A stretch of 64,000 nucleotides of DNA from Bacillus sp. 165 (GCF_017742235.1 NZ_JAGHKQ010000007.1:124001-188000); one strand, 5' to 3'. Counted from the stretch's first letter, positions 1 through 9,990 are shown. Numbers and translations: made by a program. Notes: generated by a model from the sequence alone, not told the origin.

Positions 1-208
1 TAATAATATTTACTGCTTATGTAAATAAATATTATGTCATTATGTTCCAAAGAATACAACTTATCTGTTTGGACATATACAAATTCATACTTCTTTTTAA
101 TTTGTAGAATATATATTCTCTATTTTTTCTTCAGTACCTTCTTAAGATACAAAGAAATTGATTACGAAAAATTGTCAATATTTCATACTTCACAAAGTCT
201 TGATTGTA
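1..208. other. AT-rich intergenic end of window
   Basis: No gene, repeat or RNA is visible here. It lies 3' of tig; in B. subtilis clpX follows tig, so the next backbone gene is probably just outside the window (inference). Confidence 0.5.
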
Positions 209-243
209 TAAAACAAGGCACGATCAAGCATCGCGCCCTGTTT
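209..243 (-). terminator. Rho-independent terminator of tig
   Basis: Reading on the minus strand, the arms AAACAGGGCGCGAT and ATCGTGCCTTGTTT pair around a 5-nt loop and run into TTTT. It sits 12 nt after the tig stop codon. Confidence 0.75.
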
Positions 244-254
244 CTTTATGTTTA

Positions 255-1541
255 TTATGCAACAGTTTTGCTGCTTTCTACAAGCAATTCAACTGCTTTA
301 CGAATCTTGATGTCTTCTTTCACACCTTCAAGATTTCCGATCATTTGCTTAATGTTTTCAACAGGAATGTTGTACATTGCAGCCATTTTTTCTACTTCTG
401 CATCAACTTCTGCATCTGTAGCTTCAATGTTTTCAGCTGCGATAACAGCATCAAGAACAAGGTTTGTTTTCACGCGTTGTTGTGCATCGTCTTTCATTTG
501 TCCTTTTAATGCAGCCTCATCCGTACCAGTGAACTGGAAGTAAAGCTCTAAGTTCATTCCTTGTTGTTGAAGGCGTTGTTCAAATTCTTTCACCATACGC
601 TCTAATTCTGTTTCAATCATCGCTTCTGGAATTTCAACTTCAGCGTTTGCTACAGTTTTTTCTACTAAAGCATCACGCATATTTCCTTCAGCTGCATTCT
701 TTTTGCTTACTTCTAAATCAGAACGCAATTTTGCTTTTAATTCTTCAAGAGTTTCTACTTCTTCGTTTACATCTTTTGCAAACTCATCGTCTAAAGCAGG
801 AAGCTCTTGTGCTTTGATTTCGTGAACTGTTACTTTGAAAGTTGCAGGCTTTCCAGCTAAATCAGGAGCGTGGTATTCTTCAGGGAATGTTACTTCTACT
901 TCTTTTTCTTCGCCTGCTTTTGTACCAACTAATTGATCTTCAAAGCCAGGGATGAATGTGCCAGATCCGATTGCTAAAGAATAGTTTTCGCCTTTTCCGC
1001 CTTCGAAAGCAACACCATCAACAAATCCTTCAAAATCGATTACAGCTGTATCTCCGTTTTCAACTGTACCTTCTTCTTTCACTACAAGCTCAGCTTGGCG
1101 CTCTTGCAATGCTTTTAATTCGTTTTCTACATCTTCGTCAGTTACTGCTGTATCCATCTTTTCAACTTCAAGACCTTTGTAGTCACCTAATTTTACTTCT
1201 GGCTTTACAGTAACCTTTGCAGTAAAGATAAGGTTTTTGCCAACTTCCATTTGCTCGATGTCGATTTCTGGACGGTCTACAGGGTAGATACCAGCTTCTT
1301 CTACCGCTTTTGTGTATGCTTCCGGTAAAATGATATCTAAAGCATCTTGATATAAGGATTCAACGCCGAATTTCTTTTCGAAAAGAGGACGTGGTACCTT
1401 TCCTTTACGGAAACCAGGAATATTAATTTGCTGTGAAACCTTTTTAAAAGCAGCGTCCAATCCTTTTTTAACGTCTTGAGCGTCAACCTCTACAGTTAAA
1501 ACGCCAACGCTTCCTTCTAATTTTTCCCATTTTGTAGCCAT
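255..1541 (-). CDS. tig: Trigger factor, ribosome-bound chaperone
   Basis: Trigger factor binds the ribosome next to the peptide exit tunnel, shields nascent chains and has prolyl isomerase activity. The 428-aa length is normal for the family. The N-terminal ribosome-binding domain carries the signature GFRKGK at residues 43-48. An FKBP-type isomerase domain follows (about 155-245, with the IDFEGFVDG and [10 protein letters not shown] stretches), then a helical C-terminal chaperone domain rich in Glu and Lys. The ATG has a good site (GGAGGG) upstream. A TPR gene lies just upstream on the same strand, as ysoA does in B. subtilis. It ends in its own hairpin terminator. Confidence 0.98.
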   Translation of the reverse strand: MATKWEKLEGSVGVLTVEVDAQDVKKGLDAAFKKVSQQINIPGFRKGKVPRPLFEKKFGVESLYQDALDIILPEAYTKAVEEAGIYPVDRPEIDIEQMEVGKNLIFTAKVTVKPEVKLGDYKGLEVEKMDTAVTDEDVENELKALQERQAELVVKEEGTVENGDTAVIDFEGFVDGVAFEGGKGENYSLAIGSGTFIPGFEDQLVGTKAGEEKEVEVTFPEEYHAPDLAGKPATFKVTVHEIKAQELPALDDEFAKDVNEEVETLEELKAKLRSDLEVSKKNAAEGNMRDALVEKTVANAEVEIPEAMIETELERMVKEFEQRLQQQGMNLELYFQFTGTDEAALKGQMKDDAQQRVKTNLVLDAVIAAENIEATDAEVDAEVEKMAAMYNIPVENIKQMIGNLEGVKEDIKIRKAVELLVESSKTVA

Positions 1542-1729
1542 TTATTCTTTCCCTCCAACTATATTGATTAAATAGGTATGTTTGTCCGAGAATAAAACGT
1601 GCAGCGATAGGACACTGCGCAGTTCACCCATCACTGTAAGTATATACAAAAAAGCATGATCACACCTTCTGCAACCATTACATTATAACATAGAATGCTC
1701 TCGTTTCAACATACAAGCTGTCTTTTTCA

Positions 1730-2725
1730 TTATACGGTCATATAGGCATCTTTCTCAATATCCAAAAATAAACTATACGCTTCCAATAATTGCTTGCGCG
1801 TAATCTTGTACATACGTTCAATCTTTTCATCTGATAATTTTTCCGTAAACCGTTCATACCCTATTTTATGCAGAACTGCCGCCCATACAGATGCATCCGC
1901 CTGATTAGGTATAAAAGGATAGAAAATAAAGGAAATTTGATACCAGTGCTCTTTCATCGCTTCAAATAAGGTTGGGTTATCATTGGCAGCATTTCGTTCA
2001 AATGCAGCAATGACATCACGGCTAAACGCCCACTCCTTCACATTCTCCAACGAAGCAGGAATGATAGTTATTCTATCTCCGAACTTCTCAATCTCTATCT
2101 CTTTTTGCACTTCTGCTTCTATTAGCAAATTAATAATGAGTGACTTGATAAACGGATGCTTCATCTCGTCACGTAAAAATTCTAATAAAAACGGAACTGG
2201 TCGAACAGAGCCGTACTCTTTCATCTCATTCACAGCCTGAAGCTGCAGCATTACATCGTCCCCTTCGAAAATAGGAGCGAGTTCTTCATATTCCGTCGCA
2301 GTATTCACGTCGTTCCCGGCTGTCATCTTTTTTGAAAAAGAAAGTAGCGAATATAGTTTTTCACGTTGCGTATCGGCAAGCTTATATTCTTCTAACACTC
2401 TCTGCACTATTTCCGCTAATTCATCGTAGCGTTGCAATTGAATCAATATAGTCATATACATTTCGATTACGTCATAATGTGCTTGTTTGCTATTTTGAAA
2501 AAACAATTCACAATAACGCTTCGCTTCTTGTAATTCATTTAGCTCCATCAAACAAATAACAGTTGCAATTTCCGTACGCTCCTCTTGCAAACCATGCTCT
2601 GCAAGCTGCTTGAAGCATTGTAGCGCTTCTTCAAATCTTTTTTCATGGAGCGCTGCAAACCCTTTTTCCTGAAGGCGATGAAGCAAGTTAGGAAAAAGTA
2701 TGACAGTATCTTGCTTCTTATTCAT
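1730..2725 (-). CDS. ysoA: TPR-repeat protein, YsoA-like
   Basis: This 331-aa cytoplasmic protein has helical repeats in its N-terminal half (about residues 12-145) that read as tetratricopeptide units, for example the stretch LHEKRFEEALQCFKQLAEHG. The C-terminal half is helical and not recognisable. TPR units bind other proteins, but the partner is unknown. The position directly upstream of tig matches ysoA of B. subtilis, which is the basis for the symbol. The start codon follows AAAGGGGGG. Function is not known; a role beside trigger factor is only suggested by the conserved neighbourhood. Confidence 0.75.
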   Translation of the reverse strand: MNKKQDTVILFPNLLHRLQEKGFAALHEKRFEEALQCFKQLAEHGLQEERTEIATVICLMELNELQEAKRYCELFFQNSKQAHYDVIEMYMTILIQLQRYDELAEIVQRVLEEYKLADTQREKLYSLLSFSKKMTAGNDVNTATEYEELAPIFEGDDVMLQLQAVNEMKEYGSVRPVPFLLEFLRDEMKHPFIKSLIINLLIEAEVQKEIEIEKFGDRITIIPASLENVKEWAFSRDVIAAFERNAANDNPTLFEAMKEHWYQISFIFYPFIPNQADASVWAAVLHKIGYERFTEKLSDEKIERMYKITRKQLLEAYSLFLDIEKDAYMTV

Positions 2726-2783
2726 GTTTCCCCCCCTTTTTCACAGTGTATTTTTGTAAGGATTAGACAAATCCCCGCATACC

Positions 2784-3506
2784 TTAAATAACCGGATATG
2801 TTTGCATAAACGGATGAATAACAATCTGATCAATTGTAATATTCCCAGGTGCGCTCGCCATATAAATTACAGCATTAGCAATATCGTCGGCTTGAATCAT
2901 CGTTTCTTTTCCAGCCGCTCCTTGTGTGCCCCCAGCAAAGTATGTATCTACCATTCCTGGATTAATAGTGCCTACACGCACATTGTACTCTCTCATTTCT
3001 TGGGCTAACGACCCGCAGAATCCCTGTACAGCATATTTCGTCGCTGTATACGCCCCGCCATTCGCAATAGTATAGCGCCCGACATCAGAAGATACGGTAA
3101 TAATGCTTCCGCCTCTCTTTTCCTTCAAGTACGGCAATACCGCTTTTGAACATAAGAAAACACCTTGTACATTTACTTCAAATACGCGTTTCCATTCTTC
3201 TAAATTCGTATCTTCTACAAGCTTAAAAAATCCAATTCCTGCATTGTTTACGAGTACATCTATCGTACCAAATACTTCTACAGTTTTTTCAACCGCCGCT
3301 TGAACATCCTGTTCATTAGACACGTCTGCTTGAATCGTTTCTATCATCGTGTATCCTTTTTCTTTTAATTCCTGACCTACACTATGAATTTCATCGCTGC
3401 TTCCCCATAAGGACAGCTTCATTCCCTGTTCTGCTAAGCGCATGGCAATCGATTTTCCAATCCCTCTTGTTGCTCCAGTCACGATTGCTACTTGATTTTG
3501 TAACAT
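2784..3506 (-). CDS. Short-chain dehydrogenase/reductase
   Basis: A 240-aa NAD(P)-dependent oxidoreductase with a Rossmann fold. The cofactor loop TGATRGIG is near the N-terminus, followed by NNAG, the catalytic Ser in ITVSS, and the catalytic YTATK (YxxxK). The substrate cannot be read from the sequence; the family includes 3-oxoacyl reductases and many sugar or alcohol dehydrogenases. An in-frame ATG six codons upstream was not used, because the ribosome binding site GGGAAG lies inside that extension and points to MLQNQ. It stands alone between ysoA and a divergent hydrolase gene. Confidence 0.9.
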   Translation of the reverse strand: MLQNQVAIVTGATRGIGKSIAMRLAEQGMKLSLWGSSDEIHSVGQELKEKGYTMIETIQADVSNEQDVQAAVEKTVEVFGTIDVLVNNAGIGFFKLVEDTNLEEWKRVFEVNVQGVFLCSKAVLPYLKEKRGGSIITVSSDVGRYTIANGGAYTATKYAVQGFCGSLAQEMREYNVRVGTINPGMVDTYFAGGTQGAAGKETMIQADDIANAVIYMASAPGNITIDQIVIHPFMQTYPVI

Positions 3507-3773
3507 TTTACTTCTTCCCTTCATTTTAAACTATAGTTAAGAATATACGACTGAATATTTGTTTGCAAATCCGAACCATTCATAGTCATAAAAAAAAGCC
3601 ATACCATGACTCGACAGAACGCCTCCTTCCTTGTTATCTTTTGTCTCATAAATTTTATAGCAAAGATGCTCTGTACAGCTTAAAATATGTTTGTATCTAC
3701 ATATTAAATAGAAATAGAGGTGATACACAAAAGCTGTTATTAAAAATAGCAAACTACATAAAGGGGGAGAAAA

Positions 3774-4538
3774 ATGAAAGTACTTTTACGCCTAAAAACT
3801 TCGGTGGCTGTCATTCTGTCTGCAGCATTGCTTTTTATGTTTGCAATTCCTGACGTATCACAAGCACAAACACTCACGAAAGAGACTATAAACTATGTAG
3901 CATTGGGAGATTCTTTAGCGGCAGGGGTTACCCCGTATAAAGCAATCAATAAAGGCTATCCTGTCTTCCTCTATGAGCGCCTTCAACAATCTAGTCAAAG
4001 GACTGTCACCTACCAAAACTTCGGTGTACCAGGGTATGCCACCAGCGATGTATTATTAGATTTCAAACAGAATCGAAATAACATTAAACAGGCCATCAAG
4101 AAAGCAAATATCATCACAATTGATATAGGAGCCAATGATTTGCTTCCTGTTGTGCTCTCAGGCTCTGGTGATGTAAAGAACACCCTCTCTCAAACATTTC
4201 TCAATACTCTATTAATCATAGCCAAAATTAAATCTTGGAATCCTAAAGCACAAATATATATCATGGAGTATTACAATCCGTTCCCTTATTTACCAGCAGC
4301 ACAGCAAGCTCCTCTTTTAGGTGTATTGGCCCAATTAAACAATTCTATCTTGTTAATCTCAAAAATGAATCCATCAACATACTATGTTCCGACTGCCGCC
4401 ATCGTTGCTCAAAACTACCTCACTTATCTGCCAAATCCTGCTGACATCCATTTGAGCTTGACAGGCTATGAGGCCGTCAGCAATCAATTCTTTGAAAAAA
4501 TTAGCAGCGTCAATAACCTTCAAGCCGTAATTCAATAA
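3774..4538 (+). CDS. Secreted SGNH/GDSL-type lipase or esterase
   Basis: A 254-aa secreted hydrolase. Residues 1-32 form a signal peptide with a hydrophobic core and an AQA-type cleavage site. The SGNH blocks are all present: GDS with the nucleophile Ser47 (block I), the Gly in NFGVPGY (block II), GAND at 119-122 (block III) and DIH with Asp224 and His226 (block V). The likely reaction is hydrolysis of an ester in lipid or polysaccharide outside the membrane; the substrate is unknown. AAGGGGGAG is the binding site. It is a one-gene unit closed by a strong terminator. Confidence 0.92.
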   Translation: MKVLLRLKTSVAVILSAALLFMFAIPDVSQAQTLTKETINYVALGDSLAAGVTPYKAINKGYPVFLYERLQQSSQRTVTYQNFGVPGYATSDVLLDFKQNRNNIKQAIKKANIITIDIGANDLLPVVLSGSGDVKNTLSQTFLNTLLIIAKIKSWNPKAQIYIMEYYNPFPYLPAAQQAPLLGVLAQLNNSILLISKMNPSTYYVPTAAIVAQNYLTYLPNPADIHLSLTGYEAVSNQFFEKISSVNNLQAVIQ

Positions 4539-4544
4539 ATTAAG

Positions 4545-4588
4545 AGAAAACCGGGCGCAGATATATTTGCACCCGGTTTTCTCTTAAA
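4545..4588 (+). terminator. Terminator of the GDSL hydrolase gene
   Basis: AGAAAACCGGG and CCCGGTTTTCTCTT form a long stem; the T-rich 3' arm acts as the tail. It starts within 10 nt of the stop codon. Confidence 0.8.
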
Positions 4589-4631
4589 AAATGAAGTAAG
4601 GTTTTTATTATTACGTAAATAAGAAATTATC

Positions 4632-4778
4632 TTACATATAAAAAAAAAGAAATTGAATAAAAATAGCGATAAGTGCTATAAAGCCTACCCATACGATGGT
4701 TTTTACATTTTCTTTCGCTTTTGGTTCTACTAAAGGATGCTCCTCTTGTTCCATCTGCTTGTGCTGTTCTTTATCCAC
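4632..4778 (-). CDS. Small single-span membrane protein, 48 aa
   Basis: Not assigned to a family. The protein has a charged N-terminus containing EEHPLVEPKAKEN and one hydrophobic helix at the C-terminus (about residues 28-47), so it should be membrane-anchored with the N-terminus in the cytoplasm. The start is GTG (VDKEQHK) because AAGGGGTG lies 6-8 nt upstream; an ATG 18 codons further up has no such site. It shares the motif E-x-x-P-L-(V/I)-x-P-x-A-K-x-N with the next gene, so the two look like diverged paralogues. Confidence 0.6.
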   Translation of the reverse strand: MDKEQHKQMEQEEHPLVEPKAKENVKTIVWVGFIALIAIFIQFLFFYM

Positions 4779-4847
4779 GATGCCACACCCCTTTTTATAT
4801 CCCGTTATCTTACTATATTTCTTTATAAACAAAAAAAGACGGAGAAT

Positions 4848-5078
4848 TCACCCGTCTTTCGTATACGTATCTATTTCCCATGTAGGTTGAGTATTATGCG
4901 ACTTAACTGTAACCGTGATAATGCTGCTCCCATGAAGCACCCCGTACACCATATAACCAAAGAGAAAAATGACTCCCGTCAACAAAATACAAAATATAAT
5001 TTTCATATTATTCTTGGCAGCCGGATGAATTAACGGTCTTTGCTCCGTTCTCAGTTGTTTGTACTTTTCCAGTTCCAT
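4848..5078 (-). CDS. Small single-span membrane protein, 76 aa
   Basis: A 76-aa protein with a polar N-terminus carrying EQRPLIHPAAKNN, one membrane helix (about residues 26-48) and an outside tail of about 28 residues containing TVTVKSHNTQ. Function unknown. The N-terminal motif matches the 48-aa protein 70 nt downstream, suggesting a duplication. The gene follows the tRNA terminator and reads the same way as its paralogue. A GGGCGGAAT site precedes the ATG. Confidence 0.6.
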   Translation of the reverse strand: MELEKYKQLRTEQRPLIHPAAKNNMKIIFCILLTGVIFLFGYMVYGVLHGSSIITVTVKSHNTQPTWEIDTYTKDG

Positions 5079-5185
5079 AGAATTCCGCCCTTTACATAGA
5101 ATGGGTAGGAAGATTACATATTTGTAGTACAGTATATTCCAAAAGCAGTGAAGGGTTGCAGTTAAGTTATAAAGGTGTATCTATA

Positions 5186-5221
5186 CAAAAAAAGCTGATA
5201 CAAATGTATCAGCTTTTTTTG
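5186..5221 (-). terminator. Terminator of the tRNA pair
   Basis: AAAAAAAGCTGATACAAATG pairs with TATCAGCTTTTTTT. It is symmetric and lies right after tRNA-Arg in the minus direction. Confidence 0.8.
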
Positions 5222-5224
5222 TGA

Positions 5225-5298
<74 letters not shown>

Positions 5299-5306
5299 AT
5301 ATTTGG

Positions 5307-5377
5307 AGCGGGTGATGAGAATCGAACTCACGACCAGAGCTTGGAAGGCTCTTGTTTTACCACTAAACTACACCCGC
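5307..5377 (-). tRNA. tRNA-Gly (anticodon UCC)
   Basis: On the minus strand the acceptor stem is GCGGGTG with CACCCGC. The anticodon loop CTTCCAA gives anticodon TCC (GGA/GGG codons), and the T loop is AGTTCGATTCT. It is the first gene of a two-tRNA transcript. Confidence 0.96.
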
Positions 5378-5416
5378 AATATGTTAAATTATTGAAATGT
5401 CCTATCGACATTCTTT

Positions 5417-5445
5417 ATTATATTCTTATGGCTATATGAAGTCAA
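5417..5445 (-). promoter_or_regulatory. SigA promoter of the tRNA pair
   Basis: TTGACT, a 17-bp spacer and TATAAT on the minus strand, about 40 nt before tRNA-Gly. A near-consensus promoter as expected for stable RNA. Confidence 0.8.
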
Positions 5446-5477
5446 TACCTTTTTTAAAAGGTTAGAGAAAAAATTCT

Positions 5478-5984
5478 CTAACCCAATATAAAAGACTGCA
5501 TAGCTACTATACGACCGTCTAAGTCAAAAAATGTAACTGTCGCATTTTTTTCTTCCCATTCTAATACCGCATATGTTCTTTCTTTGCGAGAGCGCGGCAG
5601 CAATATGCTGCCGGGATTAATTAACAATATACCATCTAATAGCTCTGCTCCCATAATATGCGAGTGACCGAAGCATGCTACAGTTGCTTCTAATTCTTTA
5701 GCACGATACCAAAGAGATTGCACGGTCATTTTAATATTGTATAAATGACCGTGGGTTACAAAAAAACGAATTTCTCCTACATCTTTCACAATCTCGTTCA
5801 GAAACTCTCCGTTAAAGTCACAGTTTCCTTTCACAACCTCAAAGCCGGCCAGCTCTGTATTATGCACCGACAATTCTGAGTCTCCGCAATGAATCATAAT
5901 ATCAACATCATGTTCAAATTTCTTTTTTAAGGCTTCAAGTTCGCTTGTCAGGCCGTGGCTGTCACTGACAATCAATGCTCTCAT
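5478..5984 (-). CDS. ysnB: YsnB/YfcE-type metallophosphoesterase
   Basis: A 168-aa calcineurin-like phosphoesterase with all metal-binding blocks: SDSHG, HCGDSE, GNCD, THGHLYN and GHSH. Relatives of the MJ0936/YfcE type hydrolyse phosphodiesters with Mn; the natural substrate is not known. The start is the ATG that overlaps the rdgB stop as ATGA. The GGGGGAG site lies inside the longer open frame, so that extension is rejected. rph, rdgB and ysnB form one tight operon, as in B. subtilis. Confidence 0.92.
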   Translation of the reverse strand: MRALIVSDSHGLTSELEALKKKFEHDVDIMIHCGDSELSVHNTELAGFEVVKGNCDFNGEFLNEIVKDVGEIRFFVTHGHLYNIKMTVQSLWYRAKELEATVACFGHSHIMGAELLDGILLINPGSILLPRSRKERTYAVLEWEEKNATVTFFDLDGRIVAMQSFILG

Positions 5985-6595
5985 TGCTTCTCCCCCAAAA
6001 ACCATTGTGGAATCTTTTCTTCCAGCTTACGCAAAGCTCGGGCACGATGACTGATTTTATTTTTCTCCTCTTTTGTCAGCTCTGCCATCGTATTCTTCAT
6101 TTCTTCTATGTAAAAAATCGGGTCATATCCAAAACCGTTTTCTCCTCGAGGCTGATCAATAATCTTACCTTCACATGTGCCGTTTACAATCACAGTCTTT
6201 TTATCTTCTTCTGGAAAAGCAACTGCTAGAGCACAATAAAATCTCGCTGTTCGCTTTGCTTTATCTACATCCTTGAGTTCCTCTAGCACCTTTTGAATGT
6301 TAGCTTGATCATCTTTTTGTTCTCCTGCAAAACGAGCGGAACGTACACCTGGCTTTCCGTTTAGTGCATCTACAATTAATCCGGAGTCGTCTGCAATCAC
6401 AATTTCCTCAAGCTGCTTACACAAGCTTTCCGCCTTTAAAATAGCATTTTCCTCAAAAGTAGTTCCTGTTTCCTCAATTTCCTCAATGTAAGGAAAATCA
6501 TGAAGGGATTTGACTTGCAGTTCATATTTTTCGAACAATGATGCAAACTCTCGAACTTTACCTAGATTTTTTGTGGCAATCACTACTGTTTTCAT
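5981..6595 (-). CDS. rdgB: XTP/dITP diphosphatase (house-cleaning NTPase)
   Basis: A 204-aa HAM1/RdgB protein that hydrolyses dITP, dXTP and ITP to monophosphates, keeping deaminated purines out of DNA. Seen are ATKNLGKV at the N-terminus (substrate loop), [29 protein letters not shown] and SHRARAL. The start is the ATG at MKTVV, 8 nt after GGGAGG; a GTG three codons earlier falls in that site. It lies 15 nt after rph and overlaps ysnB by 4 nt. Confidence 0.96.
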   Translation of the reverse strand: MKTVVIATKNLGKVREFASLFEKYELQVKSLHDFPYIEEIEETGTTFEENAILKAESLCKQLEEIVIADDSGLIVDALNGKPGVRSARFAGEQKDDQANIQKVLEELKDVDKAKRTARFYCALAVAFPEEDKKTVIVNGTCEGKIIDQPRGENGFGYDPIFYIEEMKNTMAELTKEEKNKISHRARALRKLEEKIPQWFLGEKQ

Positions 6596-6610
6596 ACAGA
6601 GCACCTCCCG

Positions 6611-7348
6611 TCATTTAATCGTTTCAGCTAATACCCCTAACGCTTCTTTCTGCATTTCAATCAGCTTCAAAATCCCTTCCTCTGCTGCACCAAGCAATTC
6701 ATGAAGCTGATTTTTACTGAAAGTAGCTTCTTCGCCTGTTCCTTGCACTTCGACAAATTCTCCTTTGCCAGTCATCACAATATTCATATCTACATTCGCT
6801 TTAGAATCTTCTACATAATTTAAGTCTAACACTACACCCGTTTCCTCTAAAACCCCAACAGAGGTCGCTGCTAAATAATCTACTACTGGAAGCTTAGATA
6901 AACTTCCTTTTTCCATAAGTTTTCCAAATGCCAGCACCATTGCAACATAGGCACCTGTAATGGACGCTGTCCTTGTTCCTCCGTCCGCCTGAATAACATC
7001 ACAGTCAATCCAAACCGTCCTTTCTCCCAGCGCTTCCAAGTCCACAACAGAACGGAGCGCGCGGCCAATCAGGCGCTGAATTTCCATCGTTCTGCCGGCT
7101 ACCTTTCCTTTACTGGATTCACGGATTGTTCGTTGTTCAGTTGCTCGCGGAAGCATGGCATACTCAGCAGTAATCCAGCCTTTCCCCTCGCCCCTCATAA
7201 AAGGAGGAACACGCTCGTCTATACTTGCCGTACAAATAACTTTTGTATCTCCTACCTCTATTAATACGGATCCTTCCGGATGCTTTAAATAATTTGTTTG
7301 AATATGCACCTGACGCAATTCATTCGGTTGACGTCCATCAACTCTCAT
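6611..7348 (-). CDS. rph: Ribonuclease PH
   Basis: A 245-aa phosphorolytic exoribonuclease that trims tRNA 3' ends using phosphate. Conserved stretches are GRQPNELR at the start, [16 protein letters not shown], the RNA-binding Arg-rich segment around [24 protein letters not shown] (phosphate site) and DSKANVDMN. The ATG is chosen because AAGGAGGGG lies 9 nt upstream; the open frame extends 29 codons further without support. It is first in the rph-rdgB-ysnB operon. Confidence 0.97.
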   Translation of the reverse strand: MRVDGRQPNELRQVHIQTNYLKHPEGSVLIEVGDTKVICTASIDERVPPFMRGEGKGWITAEYAMLPRATEQRTIRESSKGKVAGRTMEIQRLIGRALRSVVDLEALGERTVWIDCDVIQADGGTRTASITGAYVAMVLAFGKLMEKGSLSKLPVVDYLAATSVGVLEETGVVLDLNYVEDSKANVDMNIVMTGKGEFVEVQGTGEEATFSKNQLHELLGAAEEGILKLIEMQKEALGVLAETIK

Positions 7349-7435
7349 ATAAAACCCCTCCTTAATTCTTACCAATGTATAGTATAGCCAAAAGCCCTTA
7401 TGTATAGGAAAGAAAACTTGAAGCAAGCAGCACAA

Positions 7436-7475
7436 AAAGAAAAGGAAGCTGCTTCAAGCTTCCCTTTCTTTAATA
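7436..7475 (-). terminator. Terminator of gerM
   Basis: On the minus strand GGAAGCT and AGCTTCC pair around a short loop, followed by TTTTCTTTTTG. Confidence 0.65.
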
Positions 7476-7495
7476 AGTATAGCAAATTTTCTTCT

Positions 7496-8581
7496 TTAAA
7501 AACTACCTGTATTCACATTTTGCGGACGTGTTACCGGTTTTGTAAGTTTTTTCCCTTTTTCATTCAATACATTAGCTTTGCCGTCTACTTCAATTGCAAC
7601 ACTCTCTACTCCTTTTTGTTCCGTTAAAGACAGAACAAGGGAATCAAGTACATAGCTTGAAATAATATTTTTTCCTAGATTACCGTAAATATTTTCATTG
7701 AAGTTCAAGGTTACCTTACCATCTTGGTATTCTGGTGCATCTAGCAGTTTTACATCGGCATTAAAGTCGCTGACAAGGTTCGATTTATAAGAAGGTCCTT
7801 TTACAAGCTCTTGTATTACAACCGCAACTTCATCTTTGCTGTCGTTTGAAATACGGCGTGTTACCGGTACATAGTAATGGCTTTTACCGTTTTGCGCTAC
7901 AAAATATAATGTAACAGGCTTTGTATTGTGTATATCCACTACTTCTTCGTCATCAAAGTTAATACCGTCTGCACGACTCAAACCTTTTCCAATCGGCGTT
8001 TTATCGACAGGCATAGCTGTTAAATCTTTTCCATTAATGCGGAACTTGACATTTCTTACATTTTCAAATTGCGTAAGCGTCCAAGTGACCGCTTCTACAA
8101 TTTTCCGTTCATCTTCTTTTTTATAGTTTTTAAAGTCTGCTGAAAAGTCCGCTATAGCAGTTCCGTCTTTCGTAATATTGACTTGCTTTACTTCCGTATC
8201 TGCTGGCAATACTGCTTGGAAGCCATTTGGGAGAAGTTCAGTCACAGGACCATCCTTCACTAAATATTGCAAGGCTTGTTTCACAACTGCTCCATCCTTT
8301 GCAGCTGGAATTGGAATAGATTGCGGTACCACATACCCACTTTTATCAACCAAATACAATTCCCTTGTAACAGTTGCTTTCGCTTGCTTTTCTTGTGTTT
8401 TATTTGCACCCTGCTGCTCTTTTGTGTTTGCCGGAGTTGTCTCCTTATCTGTGTAAGTGACCTTTTGCGGCGGATCAACTTCTTTTACCTCTTTATCCTG
8501 CCCCAATAAGCTGCACCCTGATAGCATCATAGCGCCTGCGAAGACAGAAGTGATAAATTTCACCCCAGTAGCTTTACGCAT
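7496..8581 (-). CDS. gerM: GerM, sporulation and germination lipoprotein
   Basis: A 361-aa lipoprotein with a signal peptide ending in the lipobox LSGC (about residue 23) and a Lys/Gln/Thr-rich linker. Two GerM domains follow (about 80-200 and 215-340); each has the pattern of an outer-face ring-building motif fold with endings like NVRNVKFRINGK and GVESVAIEVDGK. In B. subtilis GerM helps assemble the mother-cell channel complex with SpoIIIAG-type proteins at the forespore membranes and is needed for normal germination. The AGGAGGGGG site fixes the start. Its place between racE and rph matches B. subtilis. Confidence 0.95.
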   Translation of the reverse strand: MRKATGVKFITSVFAGAMMLSGCSLLGQDKEVKEVDPPQKVTYTDKETTPANTKEQQGANKTQEKQAKATVTRELYLVDKSGYVVPQSIPIPAAKDGAVVKQALQYLVKDGPVTELLPNGFQAVLPADTEVKQVNITKDGTAIADFSADFKNYKKEDERKIVEAVTWTLTQFENVRNVKFRINGKDLTAMPVDKTPIGKGLSRADGINFDDEEVVDIHNTKPVTLYFVAQNGKSHYYVPVTRRISNDSKDEVAVVIQELVKGPSYKSNLVSDFNADVKLLDAPEYQDGKVTLNFNENIYGNLGKNIISSYVLDSLVLSLTEQKGVESVAIEVDGKANVLNEKGKKLTKPVTRPQNVNTGSF

Positions 8582-8696
8582 AGCATCCCCCTCCTAAGCC
8601 GGTTTGTACTACTATGTATACGAGCCCTCTATTTTATTTAGACCAAGCTTTGTGAAAAAATTTAAAGAAACCTTATCCTCATATACCCTAAAAAAT

Positions 8697-8728
8697 AAAG
8701 CCCTCCTTATACAGAGGGCTTTACAAAG
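8697..8728 (-). terminator. Terminator of racE
   Basis: AAAGCCCTC and GAGGGCTTT pair around a 7-nt loop; on the minus strand the stem runs into TTTATTTTTT. Confidence 0.75.
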
Positions 8729-9515
8729 TAATAGTTTTTACATTCTCAATCGGCTTCTCGAACCACCGAGAAGCAATTTGCTTGAACTTTTCAGTCGAGC
8801 CAGTTGTTAAGAAAAGATGGTCTTGTTGTTCTGTTTCTTCATTTAACAGCTTGCTGTGATACAGGATAGTGCTCACTTCTCGTGCAGTCTCATCGCCAGA
8901 GCTGATAAGCTGTACATTCTCTCCCATTACTTCCTGAATAACAGGACCGAGGATCGGATAGTGTGTACATCCTAAAATTAATGTATCGATATTTGTATTT
9001 TTCAAAGACATCAGCGTATCCGCTACAATTTCATAAGCTTTTTCTTCTTCATGCTCGCCATTTTCAACAAGCGGCACAAACGGCGGACAGGCCAAGCCTT
9101 TTACTGTTACACGATTATTGATCGCCTTTAATGCATGCTCATATGCCTTGCTTTCAATCGTTCCAATTGTTCCAATAACTCCAACCTGATGATTCTTAGT
9201 TACCTTCAAGGCAGTTCTCGCCCCCGGATGAATCACGCCAACAACCGGAATACCGAGTTCAGCTCGCATTTCTTCCAAAACTACAGATGTAGCGGTATTA
9301 CATGCAATGACAAGCAGCTTAATATCTTGCTTCATCAGATAATCAGTCATTTCCCAGGTGAACCTCCGAACCTCTTGACTCGGACGCGGGCCATACGGGC
9401 AACGAGCTGTATCTCCTAAATATATGATTTCCTCTTTCGGGAGCTGACGCATTATTTCTCTCGCTACCGTTAATCCACCTACACCAGAGTCAATAACACC
9501 AATTGGTCTGTTCAA
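8721..9515 (-). CDS. racE: Glutamate racemase
   Basis: Converts L- to D-glutamate for peptidoglycan. The two catalytic cysteines are in ACNTATS and GCTHYPIL, and the active-site stretch [11 protein letters not shown] is present. The start is uncertain: the open frame offers only TTG codons. TTG at 9515 (LNRPIGVID) matches the N-terminus of relatives and has GGGGCGA nearby, giving 264 aa. A second TTG at 9557, with GGAGAGG 10 nt before it, would add 14 residues. Its place between gerM and gerE agrees with B. subtilis, except that the MarR gene ysmB is missing. Confidence 0.93.
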   Translation of the reverse strand: MNRPIGVIDSGVGGLTVAREIMRQLPKEEIIYLGDTARCPYGPRPSQEVRRFTWEMTDYLMKQDIKLLVIACNTATSVVLEEMRAELGIPVVGVIHPGARTALKVTKNHQVGVIGTIGTIESKAYEHALKAINNRVTVKGLACPPFVPLVENGEHEEEKAYEIVADTLMSLKNTNIDTLILGCTHYPILGPVIQEVMGENVQLISSGDETAREVSTILYHSKLLNEETEQQDHLFLTTGSTEKFKQIASRWFEKPIENVKTITL

Positions 9516-9667
9516 AAGATCGCCCCATTTTCTGTTAAAATACTGTCTGCTGATCAATGAGCTTTTTCCTCTCCATTGCGTGACAAACCATGCTTTATTT
9601 TCCTCCTTTTTCTCAAAAAATGCAACTGCGAAATTACTGAATATGTAACATGATAAACATAAAAACT

Positions 9668-9700
9668 AGCCGGCTTTCTTCAAGTGAAAGCCGGCCTTTA
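9668..9700 (-). terminator. Terminator of gerE
   Basis: GCCGGCTTTC and GAAAGCCGGC form a perfect 10-bp stem with a 7-nt loop directly after the gerE stop; the minus-strand tail is TAGTTTTTAT. Confidence 0.8.
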
Positions 9701-9925
9701 TTATAGTTCAAGTTCTCCCATACGAAGAAGCTCAACTACTGCTTGTGAGCGCCCCTTTACTCCAAGCTTCTGCATTGCATTTGAAATATGGTTCCTTACT
9801 GTCTTCTCGCTGATGAATAGCTCACTTGCGATCTCCTTCGTTGTCTTATCTTGGACTAATAGTTCGAATACTTCTCTTTCTCGTTTCGTAAGTAACGGTT
9901 TGGATGAAAAGTCTTTTTCCTTCAA
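9701..9925 (-). CDS. gerE: GerE, late mother-cell transcription regulator
   Basis: A 74-aa DNA-binding protein made almost only of a LuxR/FixJ-type helix-turn-helix. The stretch [20 protein letters not shown] and the recognition helix around [17 protein letters not shown] are nearly identical to B. subtilis GerE. It acts with SigK in the mother cell to turn late coat genes on or off. The start codon is TTG, preceded by AAGGAGGG. A SigK-type promoter with an inverted repeat lies 66-94 nt upstream. Confidence 0.98.
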   Translation of the reverse strand: MKEKDFSSKPLLTKREREVFELLVQDKTTKEIASELFISEKTVRNHISNAMQKLGVKGRSQAVVELLRMGELEL

Positions 9926-9990
9926 CTGGTATAACCCTCCTTGCTTAAGCCAGAGCTGTCTGTGCGCATTGGGTATCTATTTAGTCATAG

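Noticed and set aside
34..543. 169-codon plus-strand frame
   Set aside because: Its second half is antisense to tig, its first half covers AT-rich sequence and the tig terminator, and it has no ribosome site.
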